Position numbers and translations under genes: made by a program. Of a stretch of DNA of 64,000 nt, positions 8,491-19,100 are shown one piece after another. The first letter of the stretch is position 1, and every line of letters starts with the position of its first letter. The stretch comes from Geomonas sp. RF6 (lineage in GTDB: Bacteria; Desulfobacterota; Desulfuromonadia; Geobacterales; Geobacteraceae). The notes under the pieces were generated by a model. It saw only the letters and a program-made list of their open reading frames with translations, did not search any database and was not told the DNA's origin. Location: NCBI RefSeq assembly GCF_021044625.1, contig NZ_CP087999.1, positions 2,997,001 through 3,061,000 on the forward strand. Reading direction: 5' to 3'.

Positions 8491-10527
8491 TTGGAGCCTT
8501 ATCTATCCCCGCTGCGTAAGAAGTTCGCCCCGCTTCTCCTGATTCACCTTTTCATCGTCCTCCTCGTCGCCTCGGCATCCGTCGCCCACGCCGGCATCGC
8601 CACCTTTCCGTTCCTGCCGAACGGTTACAGCTCGATCCGCGTCTTCGACAACAAGGGGAGGTTCGTCGGGAGGATCCTGCCGGAGAAGCGCTACTGGGTC
8701 CCCATCGAGCGCATCCCGGCATTCCTCCAGGACGCCGTCGTTGCGGTGGAGGACGCGCGCTTTTACGAGCACAGCGGCCTCGACTTCCGGGGGATCGCCC
8801 GCGCGCTGGTAAAGGACGTGGTGAAAGGGAGGATGGCGGAGGGTGGCTCCACCATCACGCAGCAGCTCATCAAGAACAAGTACCTCTCAAGCGAGAAGAC
8901 CATCGACAGAAAGCTGATGGAAGGGCGGATGGCCCTCGACTTCGAGAAGAGGTACACCAAGAAGCAGATCCTCGAGATGTACTTCAACGAGATCTATTAC
9001 GGCAACGGTGCCTGGGGGATCGCGCAGGCGGCGCGGCTTTATTTCGACAAGAGGCCGGAGGAGCTTTCCGACGCGGAGTGCGCCATGCTGGCGGGGGTGC
9101 AGAAGTCGCCGGGGCGCTACAACCCCCTCGGGAAATCCGCGGACGTCATGTTGCGGCGCGACGTCGTCCTCAGGCGGATGGAGGACCTCAAGCTGATCAC
9201 CCCGGCGCAGCACGCGAACCTCAGGGCGCACCCTCCCCAGGTCATGCAGCCGGGGCAGGCACCCTCCTATGTGGCGCACATCCGCAACAAGCTCGTCGAG
9301 CACTACGGGCCGGGAGTCGTGGAGCAGGGGGGGCTCGATGTCATCGCGGCGCTGGATCTTTCGCTGCAGACGCTCGCTGAAAAGACGTTGCGCGAGGGGG
9401 CAAAGAAGATCTCTCCGAAGCTGCAGGGGGCGCTTCTTTGCCTCGATACCGCGACCGGTGACGTCCTCGCCGCGGTAGGGAGCGTCGACTACGCCAAGAG
9501 CAACTACAACCGCGCCTTCTTCGCGAGGCGCCAGCCCGGCTCCGCCATGAAGCCCCTGATATATGCGGCGGCGCTGGAGAAGGGGATCTCCCCAAGCAGC
9601 ATCTGGAACGACACCCCGGTCTCGTATGGGGTGTGGAAGCCGCAGAATTACGAGGGTGAGCACTACGGCGATCTTTCCCTCAGGCAGGCACTGGCGCACT
9701 CGAATAACGTGGTGGCGGTGAAGCTCCTCAACACGGTCGGCGTTCCCGATTTCACGAACTTCGCCCGCAGGCTCGGGCTGTCCCTCCCTCCGCCGAACGA
9801 TCTTTCCATGGCGCTCGGTACGCAGGAGGTCACCCTCAACGACCTGGTCCAGGCGTACGCCCCCTTTGCCAACGGCGGGGTGCGCCCCGAGGCGCGCACC
9901 ATCGTCCGCATCCTCGACCGCAAGCGCCAGCAGTGGACCGAGAACCCCCCGGTGCTGACCCCGGCGCTCGACCCCGCTACGGCTTATGTCATGACCGGGA
10001 TGCTGAAGGACGTCCTTACCTACGGGACGGCGAAGCACCTGAAGAAATTCAGCATGCAGCACCCGAGCGCAGGAAAGACCGGGACGACGAACGACTACCG
10101 CGATGCCTGGTTCATTGGCTATACCCCGACGGTGGTAACCGGCGTGTGGCTTGGCTATGACAAGCCGAAGCCGGGAGGGAAAGGATTCACAGGCGGGGCC
10201 GCCTCCGCCCCGATCTGGGGGAAATTCATGCGCGCTGCCGTGGCTGCCAAGCCCGCCGGAGATTTCCCGAAGCCGCAGGGGGTCGTCTCCGCCTTTATCG
10301 ATCCCTCCACCGGATACCTGGCGGCGCCGGACTGCCCGAACAAGAAGGAAGAATTCTTCATCGCCGGGAAGGAGCCGAACCAGTACTGCCCGAAACACGG
10401 CGGCGACGCCTTGCCCCCGGTGCAGCAGGCAGTGCCGCAGCCGGACCAGCCGCACCCTGAGGGCGGTGAGGAGGAGCCTTCCGGCGCACCCGCCGCAGAT
10501 GAGGAGCCGCAGACGCCGGTGCTGTAG
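8491..10527 (+). CDS. Class A penicillin-binding protein (PBP1A-type transglycosylase/transpeptidase)
   Basis: A 678-residue bifunctional peptidoglycan synthase, anchored by one N-terminal helix (about residues 15-35). The transglycosylase domain has AVEDARFYEHSGLDF and GGSTITQQLIKNKYL. The transpeptidase domain has the nucleophile motif SAMK near residue 351, SNN, and KTGT near 528. All catalytic motifs are present. The C-terminal tail contains a CPNKKEEF...CPKHGG cysteine pair and a Pro/Glu-rich end. The start is a TTG with AAGGAG 11 bases upstream, a little long; I saw no better start. It acts in the periplasm on lipid II and nascent glycan strands. Confidence 0.93.
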   Translation: MEPYLSPLRKKFAPLLLIHLFIVLLVASASVAHAGIATFPFLPNGYSSIRVFDNKGRFVGRILPEKRYWVPIERIPAFLQDAVVAVEDARFYEHSGLDFRGIARALVKDVVKGRMAEGGSTITQQLIKNKYLSSEKTIDRKLMEGRMALDFEKRYTKKQILEMYFNEIYYGNGAWGIAQAARLYFDKRPEELSDAECAMLAGVQKSPGRYNPLGKSADVMLRRDVVLRRMEDLKLITPAQHANLRAHPPQVMQPGQAPSYVAHIRNKLVEHYGPGVVEQGGLDVIAALDLSLQTLAEKTLREGAKKISPKLQGALLCLDTATGDVLAAVGSVDYAKSNYNRAFFARRQPGSAMKPLIYAAALEKGISPSSIWNDTPVSYGVWKPQNYEGEHYGDLSLRQALAHSNNVVAVKLLNTVGVPDFTNFARRLGLSLPPPNDLSMALGTQEVTLNDLVQAYAPFANGGVRPEARTIVRILDRKRQQWTENPPVLTPALDPATAYVMTGMLKDVLTYGTAKHLKKFSMQHPSAGKTGTTNDYRDAWFIGYTPTVVTGVWLGYDKPKPGGKGFTGGAASAPIWGKFMRAAVAAKPAGDFPKPQGVVSAFIDPSTGYLAAPDCPNKKEEFFIAGKEPNQYCPKHGGDALPPVQQAVPQPDQPHPEGGEEEPSGAPAADEEPQTPVL

Positions 10528-10565
10528 TACGACTCTCTTTGGTGGCGAGGGTGCCACCGGCTGAA

Positions 10566-10737
10566 TTGATGGCAGCTTCACCCACCCCCTGTCCCCCTCC
10601 CGTCAAGGGAGGGGGGACCTCAAGGCCACACTTCCCTGACTGACTCCACTGTACCTTCGCCGTATATTCCTTCACTAGAACAGGTGCACGCGCGTCCCCT
10701 CCCTTTCAAAGGGAGGGACAGGGTGGGGATGGGGTTG
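10566..10737. repeat. GC-rich dispersed palindromes
   Basis: Two GC-rich palindromic repeats occupy this part of the 580-base gap 10528-11107. Bases 10566-10618 match the right half of the 115-base elements at 28485 and 53315. Bases 10692-10737 (CCCTCCCTTTCAAAGGGAGG then ACAGGGTGGGGATGG) match copies at 25467 and 55669. No gene is visible. Confidence 0.6.
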
Positions 10738-10758
10738 AGCCTGGTGGGCCACGTCCAT

Positions 10759-10855
10759 GTAGGCCGGGATAAGCCGCCAGGCGTTCCCGGCAGTCCACCA
10801 CATGCGCAGCCGCCACCAGCGAATGCCGGAAACGCTACCGCTTATTCCGGCCTAC
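10759..10855. repeat. REPIN-like pair of inverted REP palindromes
   Basis: A near copy of the element at 3670: GTAGGCCGGGATAAGCCGCC at the left and CTTATTCCGGCCTAC at the right, with a variable centre. Another GC-rich palindrome follows at 10861-10903 (CCCCATCCCC...CTTGAAAGGGGAGGGACG). Confidence 0.65.
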
Positions 10856-11037
10856 AGAAACCCCATCCCCCTCCTGACCTCCCCCTTGAAAGGGGAGGGA
10901 CGTGCTGCCGGCGGCTGTGCTTTGATTTATCTACTCCCACCATTCCACGAAGAACCGATAACTCCCCCTTCATCGACAAATTCACTTCCCTCGCATCTCT
11001 ATCCCCGCTCCGCTGCGCCACTTCCGGGTGCCGGCGC

Positions 11038-11065
11038 TTTTGCTTTGAAAAAGCTCCAGTATACT
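11038..11065 (+). promoter_or_regulatory. Possible sigma-70 promoter for the phosphofructokinase gene
   Basis: TTTTGC (11038-11043), a 16-base spacer and TATACT (11060-11065) lie 43 bases before the start codon. The -10 box is good and the -35 weak. Confidence 0.4.
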
Positions 11066-11107
11066 TTGTAAGCGCTTGTGGACCTATCATGAGAAAAGGA
11101 GGCTCCG

Positions 11108-12280
11108 ATGGCTGATCGAAAGAAGACCGTGGGGATCCTGACCGGTGGTGGCGACGTCCCGGGGTTGAACCCAGCTCTGAAGACCCTGGTGAACCGTGCC
11201 CTCGACAGCGGTTACCAGGTTATCGGCATACGACGCGGTTGGGGTGGGCTCCTCAATTACAACAAGGACGATCCCGCCTCCCGGGAGAAGTATCTGATCG
11301 ACCTCGACCGCAACGCGGTGCGTACCGTCGACCGCACCGGCGGCACCTTTCTCCACACGAGCCGCACCAACCCCGCAAAGGTCGGCCCGGACGACGTCCC
11401 GGAATTTCTCCGAGGCGGCGCTTACAACCCGGAGTCGAAGGAGAAGCTCGACTTCACGCCGCACGTCCTCAGCAACCTGGAGCACCTGAAGATCGACGCG
11501 CTGATCCCCATCGGCGGAGACGACACCCTGAGCTACGCGGAGCGCCTGCACAGGGAAGGATTTCCGGTGGTGGCCATCCCAAAGACCATGGACAACGACG
11601 TCTACGGCACCGATTTCTGCATCGGCTTCTCCACCGCGGTCACTCGCAGCGTGAGCTTCATCCACAACCTGCGAACCAGCGCAGGGTCCCATGAGCGGAT
11701 CGCCATCGTGGAGCTCTTTGGTCGCAACTCCGGCGAGACCTCCCTCATCTCCGCCTATCTCGCCGGCGTTGACCGGGCGCTCATCTCCGAGGTCCCTTTC
11801 GACGTGGAGAAACTGGCAGCGATGCTTGTGGAGGACAAGAGGAGCAATCCGAGCAACTACGCCATGGTCACCATCTCGGAAGGGGCGACCATGATCGGCG
11901 GGCAGATCGTGGAGTACGGCCAGGAAGACGCCTACGGCCACAAGAAGCTCGGCGGGATCGGCGTGGTGCTCAGCGAGGCGCTGAAGCGGCTCACGCATTC
12001 GCACATCATCTACCAGCAGCTCTCCTACCTCATGAGGAGCGGCGCTCCGGACTCCCTCGACCTCATGGTCGCCTTCAACTACGCGCACATGGCGATGGAC
12101 CTGGTGGCGGAGGGGCAGTCGGGCCGGATGGTGGCGCTGCAGGCCGGCACCTACACGCACATACCGATGAGCACCGTGATGCAGGGGCAGAAGCGGGTCG
12201 ACGTGAACGAGTTGTACGATGTGGCGGAGTACCGCCCGAAGGTGCGGCACGTCCTTGGAAAGCCGATGTTCCTCTACTGA
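11108..12280 (+). CDS. 6-phosphofructokinase with pyrophosphate-type active-site residues
   Basis: A 390-residue PfkA-superfamily enzyme that phosphorylates fructose 6-phosphate to fructose 1,6-bisphosphate in glycolysis. The N-terminal phosphoryl-donor loop is [10 protein letters not shown], and the catalytic segment is PKTMDND at residues 158-164. Two positions are diagnostic: GGDDT (136-140) has Asp139 where ATP enzymes have Gly, and Lys159 sits in the PKT motif where ATP enzymes have PGT. In characterised members this Asp/Lys pair excludes ATP and favours pyrophosphate, so I predict a PPi-dependent, reversible enzyme. The start has AAGGAGG upstream, and a hairpin follows the stop. Donor specificity is inferred, not shown. 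Confidence 0.9.
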   Translation: MADRKKTVGILTGGGDVPGLNPALKTLVNRALDSGYQVIGIRRGWGGLLNYNKDDPASREKYLIDLDRNAVRTVDRTGGTFLHTSRTNPAKVGPDDVPEFLRGGAYNPESKEKLDFTPHVLSNLEHLKIDALIPIGGDDTLSYAERLHREGFPVVAIPKTMDNDVYGTDFCIGFSTAVTRSVSFIHNLRTSAGSHERIAIVELFGRNSGETSLISAYLAGVDRALISEVPFDVEKLAAMLVEDKRSNPSNYAMVTISEGATMIGGQIVEYGQEDAYGHKKLGGIGVVLSEALKRLTHSHIIYQQLSYLMRSGAPDSLDLMVAFNYAHMAMDLVAEGQSGRMVALQAGTYTHIPMSTVMQGQKRVDVNELYDVAEYRPKVRHVLGKPMFLY

Positions 12281-12304
12281 GGTCGGTCTGGAAGGAGAGG
12301 AGGA

Positions 12305-12337
12305 AAGGGCGGAGTGATCACAGGTTGCTCCGCCCTT
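12305..12337 (+). terminator. Hairpin downstream of the phosphofructokinase gene
   Basis: AAGGGCGGAG and CTCCGCCCTT form a perfect 10-bp stem with a 13-base loop, 24 bases after the stop. The trailing T tract is poor, so it may be a weak intrinsic terminator or an mRNA-stabilising hairpin. Confidence 0.5.
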
Positions 12338-12393
12338 CTGGTTCTGGCGCCACCAAATCTGGGCCGGAGATCGTCGTCGGGAGAGCGGCTTTT

Positions 12394-13380
12394 ATGGACG
12401 GGGCCAAGAGCATGATCGACATGCACTGCCACGCCGCGGGGATCGGGGCGGGGGGGAGCGGCTGCTTCATTTCCCGCCGGATGAGGAGGAATGTGAGGTA
12501 CCCGCTCTTCCTCCGGTCGTACGGCGTGACGGAGAACGACCTGCACCGGGAGGGGGACATCCTGGTGCTGCGGCACCTCTCCGACGGGGTGGCACAGTCG
12601 CAGCGTGTGGCGAAGGCAGTGGTGCTCGCTCTCGACGGTGTGGTGCGGGAAGGGGATCTCGACAGGGACGCGACGGAAATGTTTGTGCCGAACGACTACC
12701 TGGCGGCTTCCGTGCGGGACTTTCCGAACCTCCTCTTTGCCGCAAGCGTGAACCCGTACCGTCGCGACGCCTACAACCGGCTCGAGCGCGCTGCCGCGGA
12801 CGGTGCGGTCCTTTTGAAATGGCTTCCGTCGATCCAGTACATCGACCCTGCGGACCAGCGGCTGATCCCTTTCTACAAGCGGGTGAAGGCGCTGGATCTG
12901 CCGCTTTTATCGCACACGGGGCGGGAGAATTCCTTTACCGCGGCCCGGCATGAGCTCGCCGACCCGGAGCGGCTGCGCCTCCCCCTCTCGCTCGGCCTCA
13001 CCGTAATCGCCGCCCACGCCGGAAGCAACGGGAGAAACGGCGGCGAGCCGAATCACCGGCGCTTTCTCCGTCTGATCCGGGAGTTTCCCAACCTGTACGC
13101 GGATATCGCCTCCCTTACCCAGATCAACCGGTTCGGGCATCTGCAGCGGCTCATCAGGCACCGGGAGGTGCACGGCAGGCTCCTGTACGGCACCGACATG
13201 CCCCTTCCGAACACGGCGATGGTTTCCCCTCTCTTTTACCCGTTCAAGCTTTCCTTCCGGGAGATGCTGGAGCTCTCGCGCATCAGGAACCCGTGGGATC
13301 AGGATGTGCTTTTGAAGGAGGCGCTGGGGATGCGGGCCGAGATGCTGGCGGATCCGGCGCAGGTGCTGAGGATGGGATAG
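12394..13380 (+). CDS. Amidohydrolase-family (TIM-barrel) metal-dependent hydrolase
   Basis: A 328-residue protein of the amidohydrolase-2 type. Metal-ligand motifs are in the expected order: the HCH motif (IDMHCHAAG) near the N-terminus, a LLSHTGREN histidine, an AAHAGSNG histidine and a late LLYGTDMPLP aspartate. The KWLPSIQYIDP segment is typical of the family. The substrate cannot be deduced. I chose ATG 12394, with a GGGAGAG-like site upstream; ATG 12412 is also possible, while a longer TTG-initiated frame would run through the terminator hairpin. The DUF2339 gene follows after 39 bases, so co-transcription is likely. Confidence 0.82.
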   Translation: MDGAKSMIDMHCHAAGIGAGGSGCFISRRMRRNVRYPLFLRSYGVTENDLHREGDILVLRHLSDGVAQSQRVAKAVVLALDGVVREGDLDRDATEMFVPNDYLAASVRDFPNLLFAASVNPYRRDAYNRLERAAADGAVLLKWLPSIQYIDPADQRLIPFYKRVKALDLPLLSHTGRENSFTAARHELADPERLRLPLSLGLTVIAAHAGSNGRNGGEPNHRRFLRLIREFPNLYADIASLTQINRFGHLQRLIRHREVHGRLLYGTDMPLPNTAMVSPLFYPFKLSFREMLELSRIRNPWDQDVLLKEALGMRAEMLADPAQVLRMG

Positions 13381-13419
13381 CGTCAGCCTCAACGCAGGGC
13401 TTTCGAAGTGGAGGAATCG

Positions 13420-16065
13420 ATGCAGGTGCTGTACGCCATGGCGGGTGGTGCGATCGGGGCCGCGTTCAACGGCTTTTCCGGCTTCGTCTTCGGGGCTCTC
13501 ATCGGGTGGTTGCTGGCCGATCGCCTCGAGATGCACCAGCGTTTCCGCCGTCTTGAACGTGAGGTCGCCTGGCTGCGCGACGACGCGGCTCGGAACGTTC
13601 CGCGCCGGGCGCCGGAAGTCGTGGCGCAGAAGGCCCCCCTCCAGACTCCCGCGCCGCACCCCCCTCCGGAAGGAGCGGCCGCCGCTCCGCAGGAACCGCC
13701 CACGGCTGCGACCCCCCCGGCAGCGCGGGAGCCGGCTCCCCCCGGTGCCGGAGAGCGTGCGCCGCATCTTTTGCCGGAGGGTGTCCTCGCCTTTTTCACA
13801 GGTGGCAATCTGCTGGTAAAAACCGGGGTCGTCATCCTCTTTTTCGGCGTCTCCTTCCTGGTGAAGTACGCGGCGCAGCACGGACTGTTGCCGATCGAGC
13901 TGCGACTTGCTGCCAGCGCCGCGGCCGGCATCGTCCTCCTGGCGGTGGGGTGGAGCCTGCGCGGCAAACGGCTCGAGTATGCGCTCGCCCTCCAGGGGGG
14001 TGGCATCGGCGTCCTCTACATCACCTCTTTCGCAGCCTTTCGCCTCTACTCCCTCTTTTCTCCCTTCGCCGCCTTCACCCTTCTCGCCGCGATTTCCGTG
14101 CTGTGCGGCGCGCTCGCGGTCCTCGAGGAGACTCCGACGCTGGCGCTCTTCGGTATCTCCGGCGGCTTCCTCGCGCCGCTACTGGCCTCCACCGGCCATG
14201 GCAGCCATGTCTTCCTCTTTGGCTACTATGCCGTGCTGAATGCCGGGATCATCGGGATCGCCTGGTTCAAGTCGTGGCGCCCGCTGAACCTCGCCGGCTT
14301 CATCTTCACCTTTGTCATCGGCGCCTTCTGGGGGGCGAGGTACTACCGCCCCGACTTCTTCCCGACGACGGAGCCTTTCCTCGTCCTCTTCTTTCTCATG
14401 TACGTGGGAGTCGCGGTTCTCTTCGCACTGAGGCAGCCTCCCCGGCTGAAGGGATACCTGGACGGCACCCTGATCTTTGGTACCCCGGTCGCCGCCTTCG
14501 CCCTGCAGGCCGAACTCGTCGCCGACTACCGCTACGGGCTCGCCTGGAGCGCCCTTTGTGCCGGTCTCATCTACCTCTCCCTCGCTTCCGTCCTCTTCCG
14601 GCGCGACTCGGCGTTGCGCCCCCTCGCCGAAGCCTTCGCCGCCTTCGGGGGGATCTACCTCACCCTCGCGGTTCCCCTCGCCTTCGACGGGCGCTGGACC
14701 GCCGCGGTATGGGCGGTGGAAGGGGCCGCCATAGCGTGGAGCGGCATACGCCAGTCGCGGCAGCACGTGCGGTTTTTCGGGATCTTCCTGCAGTTCGCCG
14801 CGGGGCTCGTCTTCATCAGTGAGGAGTGGGGCTCCGTCGGCGACACCCCGCTGCTGAACGCCTTTTACCTCGGCTGCCTCCTCCTCGCCGCCTCCGGACT
14901 CTGGAGCGGATACACCCTGTACCGGCACCGGGAGCGCCTCCTGGCGTGGGAGCTGCCGCTCAATGCCGTCCTCCTCGGCTGGGGGCTCGCGTGGTGGCTG
15001 GCGGGCGGGTGGGAGGAGATGGGGCGGCACCTTCCGACCTCCGTCCTTTACGGCGGCAGGGTTCTCTTCGTTGCGGGCACCAGTGCGGGGTGCCATTTTC
15101 TGGAGCGGCGGCTTTCCTGGCATCCGCTCGCATTTCCCGCGCTCGGAATGGTACCGGCCCTCTATCTTCTCCTCTTCGCGGCGATCGGTTCGCATCCCTG
15201 CGCCAACGGCGGATGGTTCGTCTGGCCCGTCGCTTTCGCCCTCGGCTATCTCATCCTGTACCTGCGGGAAGGGGAACAGGACGAGGTGCTGCGACTCCTG
15301 CACGCAGCGGCACTCTGGCTTCTGGCCGTTGCCGCGACGTGGGAGCTTTGCTGGCAGTTGCAGGAGCGCCTCCCGGAAGCGGGGAGCTGGCTGGCGGCGG
15401 GGTACGTGCTCTTCCCCGATCTCTTTCTCCTCGTCGCTGCCGGGTGGGGGGGGCGCCTCCCCTGGCCGGTGCGGCGACACCGCGACTGGTACCTTACGCT
15501 CGCGGCCGTCCCGCTGGCATTCTGGATCCTCTCGTGGATCGTCCTGGCAAATCTGGAGGAAAGCGGCGATCCGTGGCCTTTCAGGTGGCTTCCCCTGCTG
15601 AACGTCTTCGATCTCGCGGTGGTCCTCTCCCTCTGCGCGCTCCTTCTCTGGTACCGGCACTTCCGGGAGCTGCCGGAGGGAGTTGCAGCGTCGTATCAGC
15701 CGCGGGCGATGCCCCCCCTTTATGCCGCGGCGGTCTTCGTCTGGCTGAACGCGCTCCTGGCCCGCGCGCTGCACTACTGGGGGGACGTGCCGCTGGAGGC
15801 GGGGGCGCTCTTTGACTCCACCCTGGCACAGAGCTCATTCGCCATCTTCTGGGCGCTTCTTTCGCTGTGCGTCATGGTGGTGGCCAGCAGGGTGGGGATG
15901 CGGAAGTTCTGGTTTGCCGGAGGAGCGCTTCTCGCGGTGGTGGTGCTGAAGCTTTTCGTGATAGATCTGGCGGGACAGGGGACGGTGGAGAGGATCGTGT
16001 CTTTCGTGGCGGTGGGGGTGCTTCTCCTGGTGATCGGCTGGTTTTCTCCGGTGCCGCCACCGTGA
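13420..16065 (+). CDS. DUF2339 polytopic membrane protein
   Basis: An 881-residue protein. A short N-terminal hydrophobic stretch is followed by a Pro/Ala-rich cytoplasmic linker (about residues 70-115). The remainder is about 20 or more closely packed membrane helices rich in Leu, Ala, Trp and Phe, with a GNLLVKTGVVILFFG-type opening. This matches DUF2339, a family of large membrane proteins of unknown function. The start at ATG 13420 is set by GGAGGA 4 bases upstream; an in-frame GTG at 13408 overlaps that site. It ends 44 bases before the convergent chemoreceptor gene. I assign no function. Confidence 0.85.
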   Translation: MQVLYAMAGGAIGAAFNGFSGFVFGALIGWLLADRLEMHQRFRRLEREVAWLRDDAARNVPRRAPEVVAQKAPLQTPAPHPPPEGAAAAPQEPPTAATPPAAREPAPPGAGERAPHLLPEGVLAFFTGGNLLVKTGVVILFFGVSFLVKYAAQHGLLPIELRLAASAAAGIVLLAVGWSLRGKRLEYALALQGGGIGVLYITSFAAFRLYSLFSPFAAFTLLAAISVLCGALAVLEETPTLALFGISGGFLAPLLASTGHGSHVFLFGYYAVLNAGIIGIAWFKSWRPLNLAGFIFTFVIGAFWGARYYRPDFFPTTEPFLVLFFLMYVGVAVLFALRQPPRLKGYLDGTLIFGTPVAAFALQAELVADYRYGLAWSALCAGLIYLSLASVLFRRDSALRPLAEAFAAFGGIYLTLAVPLAFDGRWTAAVWAVEGAAIAWSGIRQSRQHVRFFGIFLQFAAGLVFISEEWGSVGDTPLLNAFYLGCLLLAASGLWSGYTLYRHRERLLAWELPLNAVLLGWGLAWWLAGGWEEMGRHLPTSVLYGGRVLFVAGTSAGCHFLERRLSWHPLAFPALGMVPALYLLLFAAIGSHPCANGGWFVWPVAFALGYLILYLREGEQDEVLRLLHAAALWLLAVAATWELCWQLQERLPEAGSWLAAGYVLFPDLFLLVAAGWGGRLPWPVRRHRDWYLTLAAVPLAFWILSWIVLANLEESGDPWPFRWLPLLNVFDLAVVLSLCALLLWYRHFRELPEGVAASYQPRAMPPLYAAAVFVWLNALLARALHYWGDVPLEAGALFDSTLAQSSFAIFWALLSLCVMVVASRVGMRKFWFAGGALLAVVVLKLFVIDLAGQGTVERIVSFVAVGVLLLVIGWFSPVPPP

Positions 16066-16109
16066 CGGGCCCCGCAGGATGCCTGCGGGACCCGTTCACG
16101 AGCGGACTT

Positions 16110-19100
16110 TTAGTACCTCTCGAAGGAGTCGTCGAGATGGAGCTTGTCCTCCAGCATGTAGTCGTACCCGTTCACCTTCTTCGGGCACGGCGTGCCGCCG
16201 CGGGGGAGCTCCTTTGAAGCGGGTGCCGCTTCTGCCCTTCTCTTGGGCGTCTGCTGGCGCAGCGGGGCGAGGCGCTGTCCGTGGATCTGGAAGAAGTCGA
16301 CGGCACTTTGCAGCTGGCTCGCCTGCGAGGAAAGCTCGGTGGCGGTGGAAGCCATCTCCTCGGCGCTTGCCGCGTTTTTCTGGATGACCTGGTCGAGGAT
16401 CTGGATCGCCTTGTTGATCTGCTCCCCTCCGCTGTCCTGCTCCCTGCTGGCCGCGCTGATCTCCTGCACCAGGTCCGCCGTCCGCTGGATATCCGGAAGG
16501 ATCGTCGCCAGGAGCGATCCCGCCCTTTCGGCAACCTCGACGCTTGATACCGACAGCTTGGCGATTTCCCCCGCTGCCCTCTGGCTGCGCTCGGCGAGTT
16601 TTCTCACCTCGGCGGCAACGACGGCAAAACCCTTGCCGTGGTCACCGGCGCGTGCAGCCTCGATGGCCGCGTTCAGCGCCAGCATGTTCGTCTGGCGCGC
16701 GATCTCCTCGATGATCCCTATCTTGCTGGCGATCTCCTTCATGGCGGCGACGGTGGCGGCGACCGCTTTCCCCCCTTCCTGGGCGTCCTCCGCCGACTTC
16801 ACCGCGATCTTCTCTGTCTGCGAGGCGTTGTCCGCGGTCTGCTTGATGTTGGAACTCATCTCCTCCATGGAGGCCGAAGCCTGCTCGGCGGAAGCAGCCT
16901 GCTCCGTTGCACCCTGCGACATCTGCTCGGCGCTGATGCTCATCTCGCGGGAGCCGTTCGCCACGTTCTCGGCGGCCACCTTCACCTCGCCCACCACCTC
17001 CATGAGCTTGCGGACCATGCCGCCGAGCGCCTGCATGAGCTCGTCGCGCTCGGAGCGCTCCTCGACGCTCACCGTGAGGTCCCCTGCGGCGATTTCGCGC
17101 GCCAGTCTCGTCACGTGCTTCAGCGCGTCGGCAAGCCCGTTCACCGCGCCGTAGATCTTTCCGAATACCTGCTGCACCTGCTCGGTGTCCGCATCCGCTG
17201 CCCCTACGGAGAGGACGATGCTCGTGTCGCCGAGGGCAAGCTTTTCCAGCCCTTCGTTCAGCTTCGCGGTCTCCGCTGTCTGGAACTCCGCCACCTTCTG
17301 GGCCACCCGCGCTGCCTTTTTAACCGCCGTCTGGTCGCTCACCACCTCGAAGGCCCCGATGACGTTGCCGTGGGAATCGCGCAGCGGGACGCCGGTGTAG
17401 GCGACCTCCAGCTCGTTTCCACCCGGTCTCGCGGTGGCTTCGCTGGATGCCTGGCGCCCGTCGCGAATGGCGCGGAAGCAGGCGCAGTTGTCGCTGTGGC
17501 AGTCGGTGGTCTTGAAGTGGTCGTAGCACTTCGTGCCGACGAGCTGCTCCGGCGTCTTCCCTCCGACCTGAGCGCCCACGTGATTCATGTACTGGATGGT
17601 GAGATCACGGTCCACGATCATGGCAGGAGCTGGCATAGAGTCGAGGTGTCCGACCAGGGTGCCGATCGCCGAGTTCATCCCCTCCACGATCCGTCCGAAG
17701 TCGCCGTGGTGGCGCGAGGCGTCGGCTCGGAAGGTGAGTCTTCCCTCGATGGCGGCTTCCACGAGGAGGTTTACATCGGTCAGAAGGCCGTTCACGTTGG
17801 CGATGCAGCTGTTCAGGCTCTCCTTCACGTCGTTGAAGTCCCCCTGGAACTCCGCCTCGATCGGCTCCGGGATTTCTCCCATGCCGATGCGGCACAGCAC
17901 CTCCGTTGCGGAGTAGAAGGGGCCGACGATGGCGTCGAGGGCGCTGTTGAAACCCTCGATGATATGGCGGAAGTGCCCCTGGTGCTTCTCTGCGTCGGCG
18001 CGGGTGGTGAGGTTCCCGGCAATTGCCGCCTCGGTGAGGAGGTTCACGTCGTCGAGCATCGCCTGGATCGCTTCCATCATCCCGATGAGTGCCGGGAGGA
18101 AGGTGTCGTGCTCGGAGCGCCTGCCGGTACCGCCGTTCACCGCGCGGTACACCTCCAGGTTGCTGAGATCGCCGCGGGCGATGAGGTTTGCGGTCGTGGC
18201 CGCACTGAGGAGCCGCTCGCGCACCATGTTAACCGCGGAGCCGACTTCGTGGTAGATACCGAGGTATTCCCCCTCCACCTTGCAGGAGTGGTCGTTCAGC
18301 GCCATCCTCTGCAGGATGGCATTGGCCTCCACGAGCCCGCCGAGTCCGTCGATGCAGTGGTTCAGGTTGTCCCTGATCGTTTCGAAGGCGCCGTTGTACT
18401 CCTCGGCGATCTTCTCCGGAACCTCACCCTTGCTGATGTTGTCCAGGTACCCGGCGATCATGATGATGGGGGTGCGGAATCCGTCGATGAGCTCGTTCAT
18501 GCCGGAGACGATCTTCGCCCACTCCCCCTCGAAGGCAGCGACATCGCCGGCGACTTCCAGGTTGCCGCTGGCTACTGCCCCGATGAGAGAGCCGAGCTCG
18601 CCGCGCAGCGCCCCCATGCTGTCCACGAAGTGGTTGATGCTCTCCTTGATGCCGTTGTAGTCGCCGCGGTACTCCTCGGTGATCTTCTCCGGGATCTCCC
18701 CCCTGCTGATCTTTTCGATGTAGCTTGTGGAAACCAGAAGGGGAGCGGAGAGGTTCTCGAATATGTTGTTCAGCCCCCCGACGATCTTCGCGTAGAAGCC
18801 GCTGTGGATCTCGGGATTGACCCGTGCGGAGAGGTCCCCCTCGTAGGAGGCGATGCAAAGGGCCCTGACGTCGGCGCGCATCGCCTCGTTCACCGCTCTC
18901 AGGCGGTTCAGGCTGTCTTTCAGCGGCGCGTACTCCCCCTGATAGCCGTCGACGATCTCCTCGAAGATCTCCCCGCGGCTCAGCTCGTCGATCCGCTCCG
19001 ACGCGCTCACGATGGGGGCGACGACGGAGTCCAGCGTGCCGTTTATCCCCTCTATGATGGTGCGAAACTCTCCTTCGTGCCGGCTCGCATCGGCCCTTCT

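Noticed and set aside
8887-10581. A 564-codon minus-strand frame opposite the penicillin-binding protein
   Set aside because: Shadow frame; the plus-strand gene has all catalytic motifs.
10684-11115. A 143-codon frame and similar small frames running through GC-rich repeats (for example 20060-20434, 28358-28737, 39020-39463)
   Set aside because: They are translations of dispersed palindromes. No ribosome-binding sites or conserved products.
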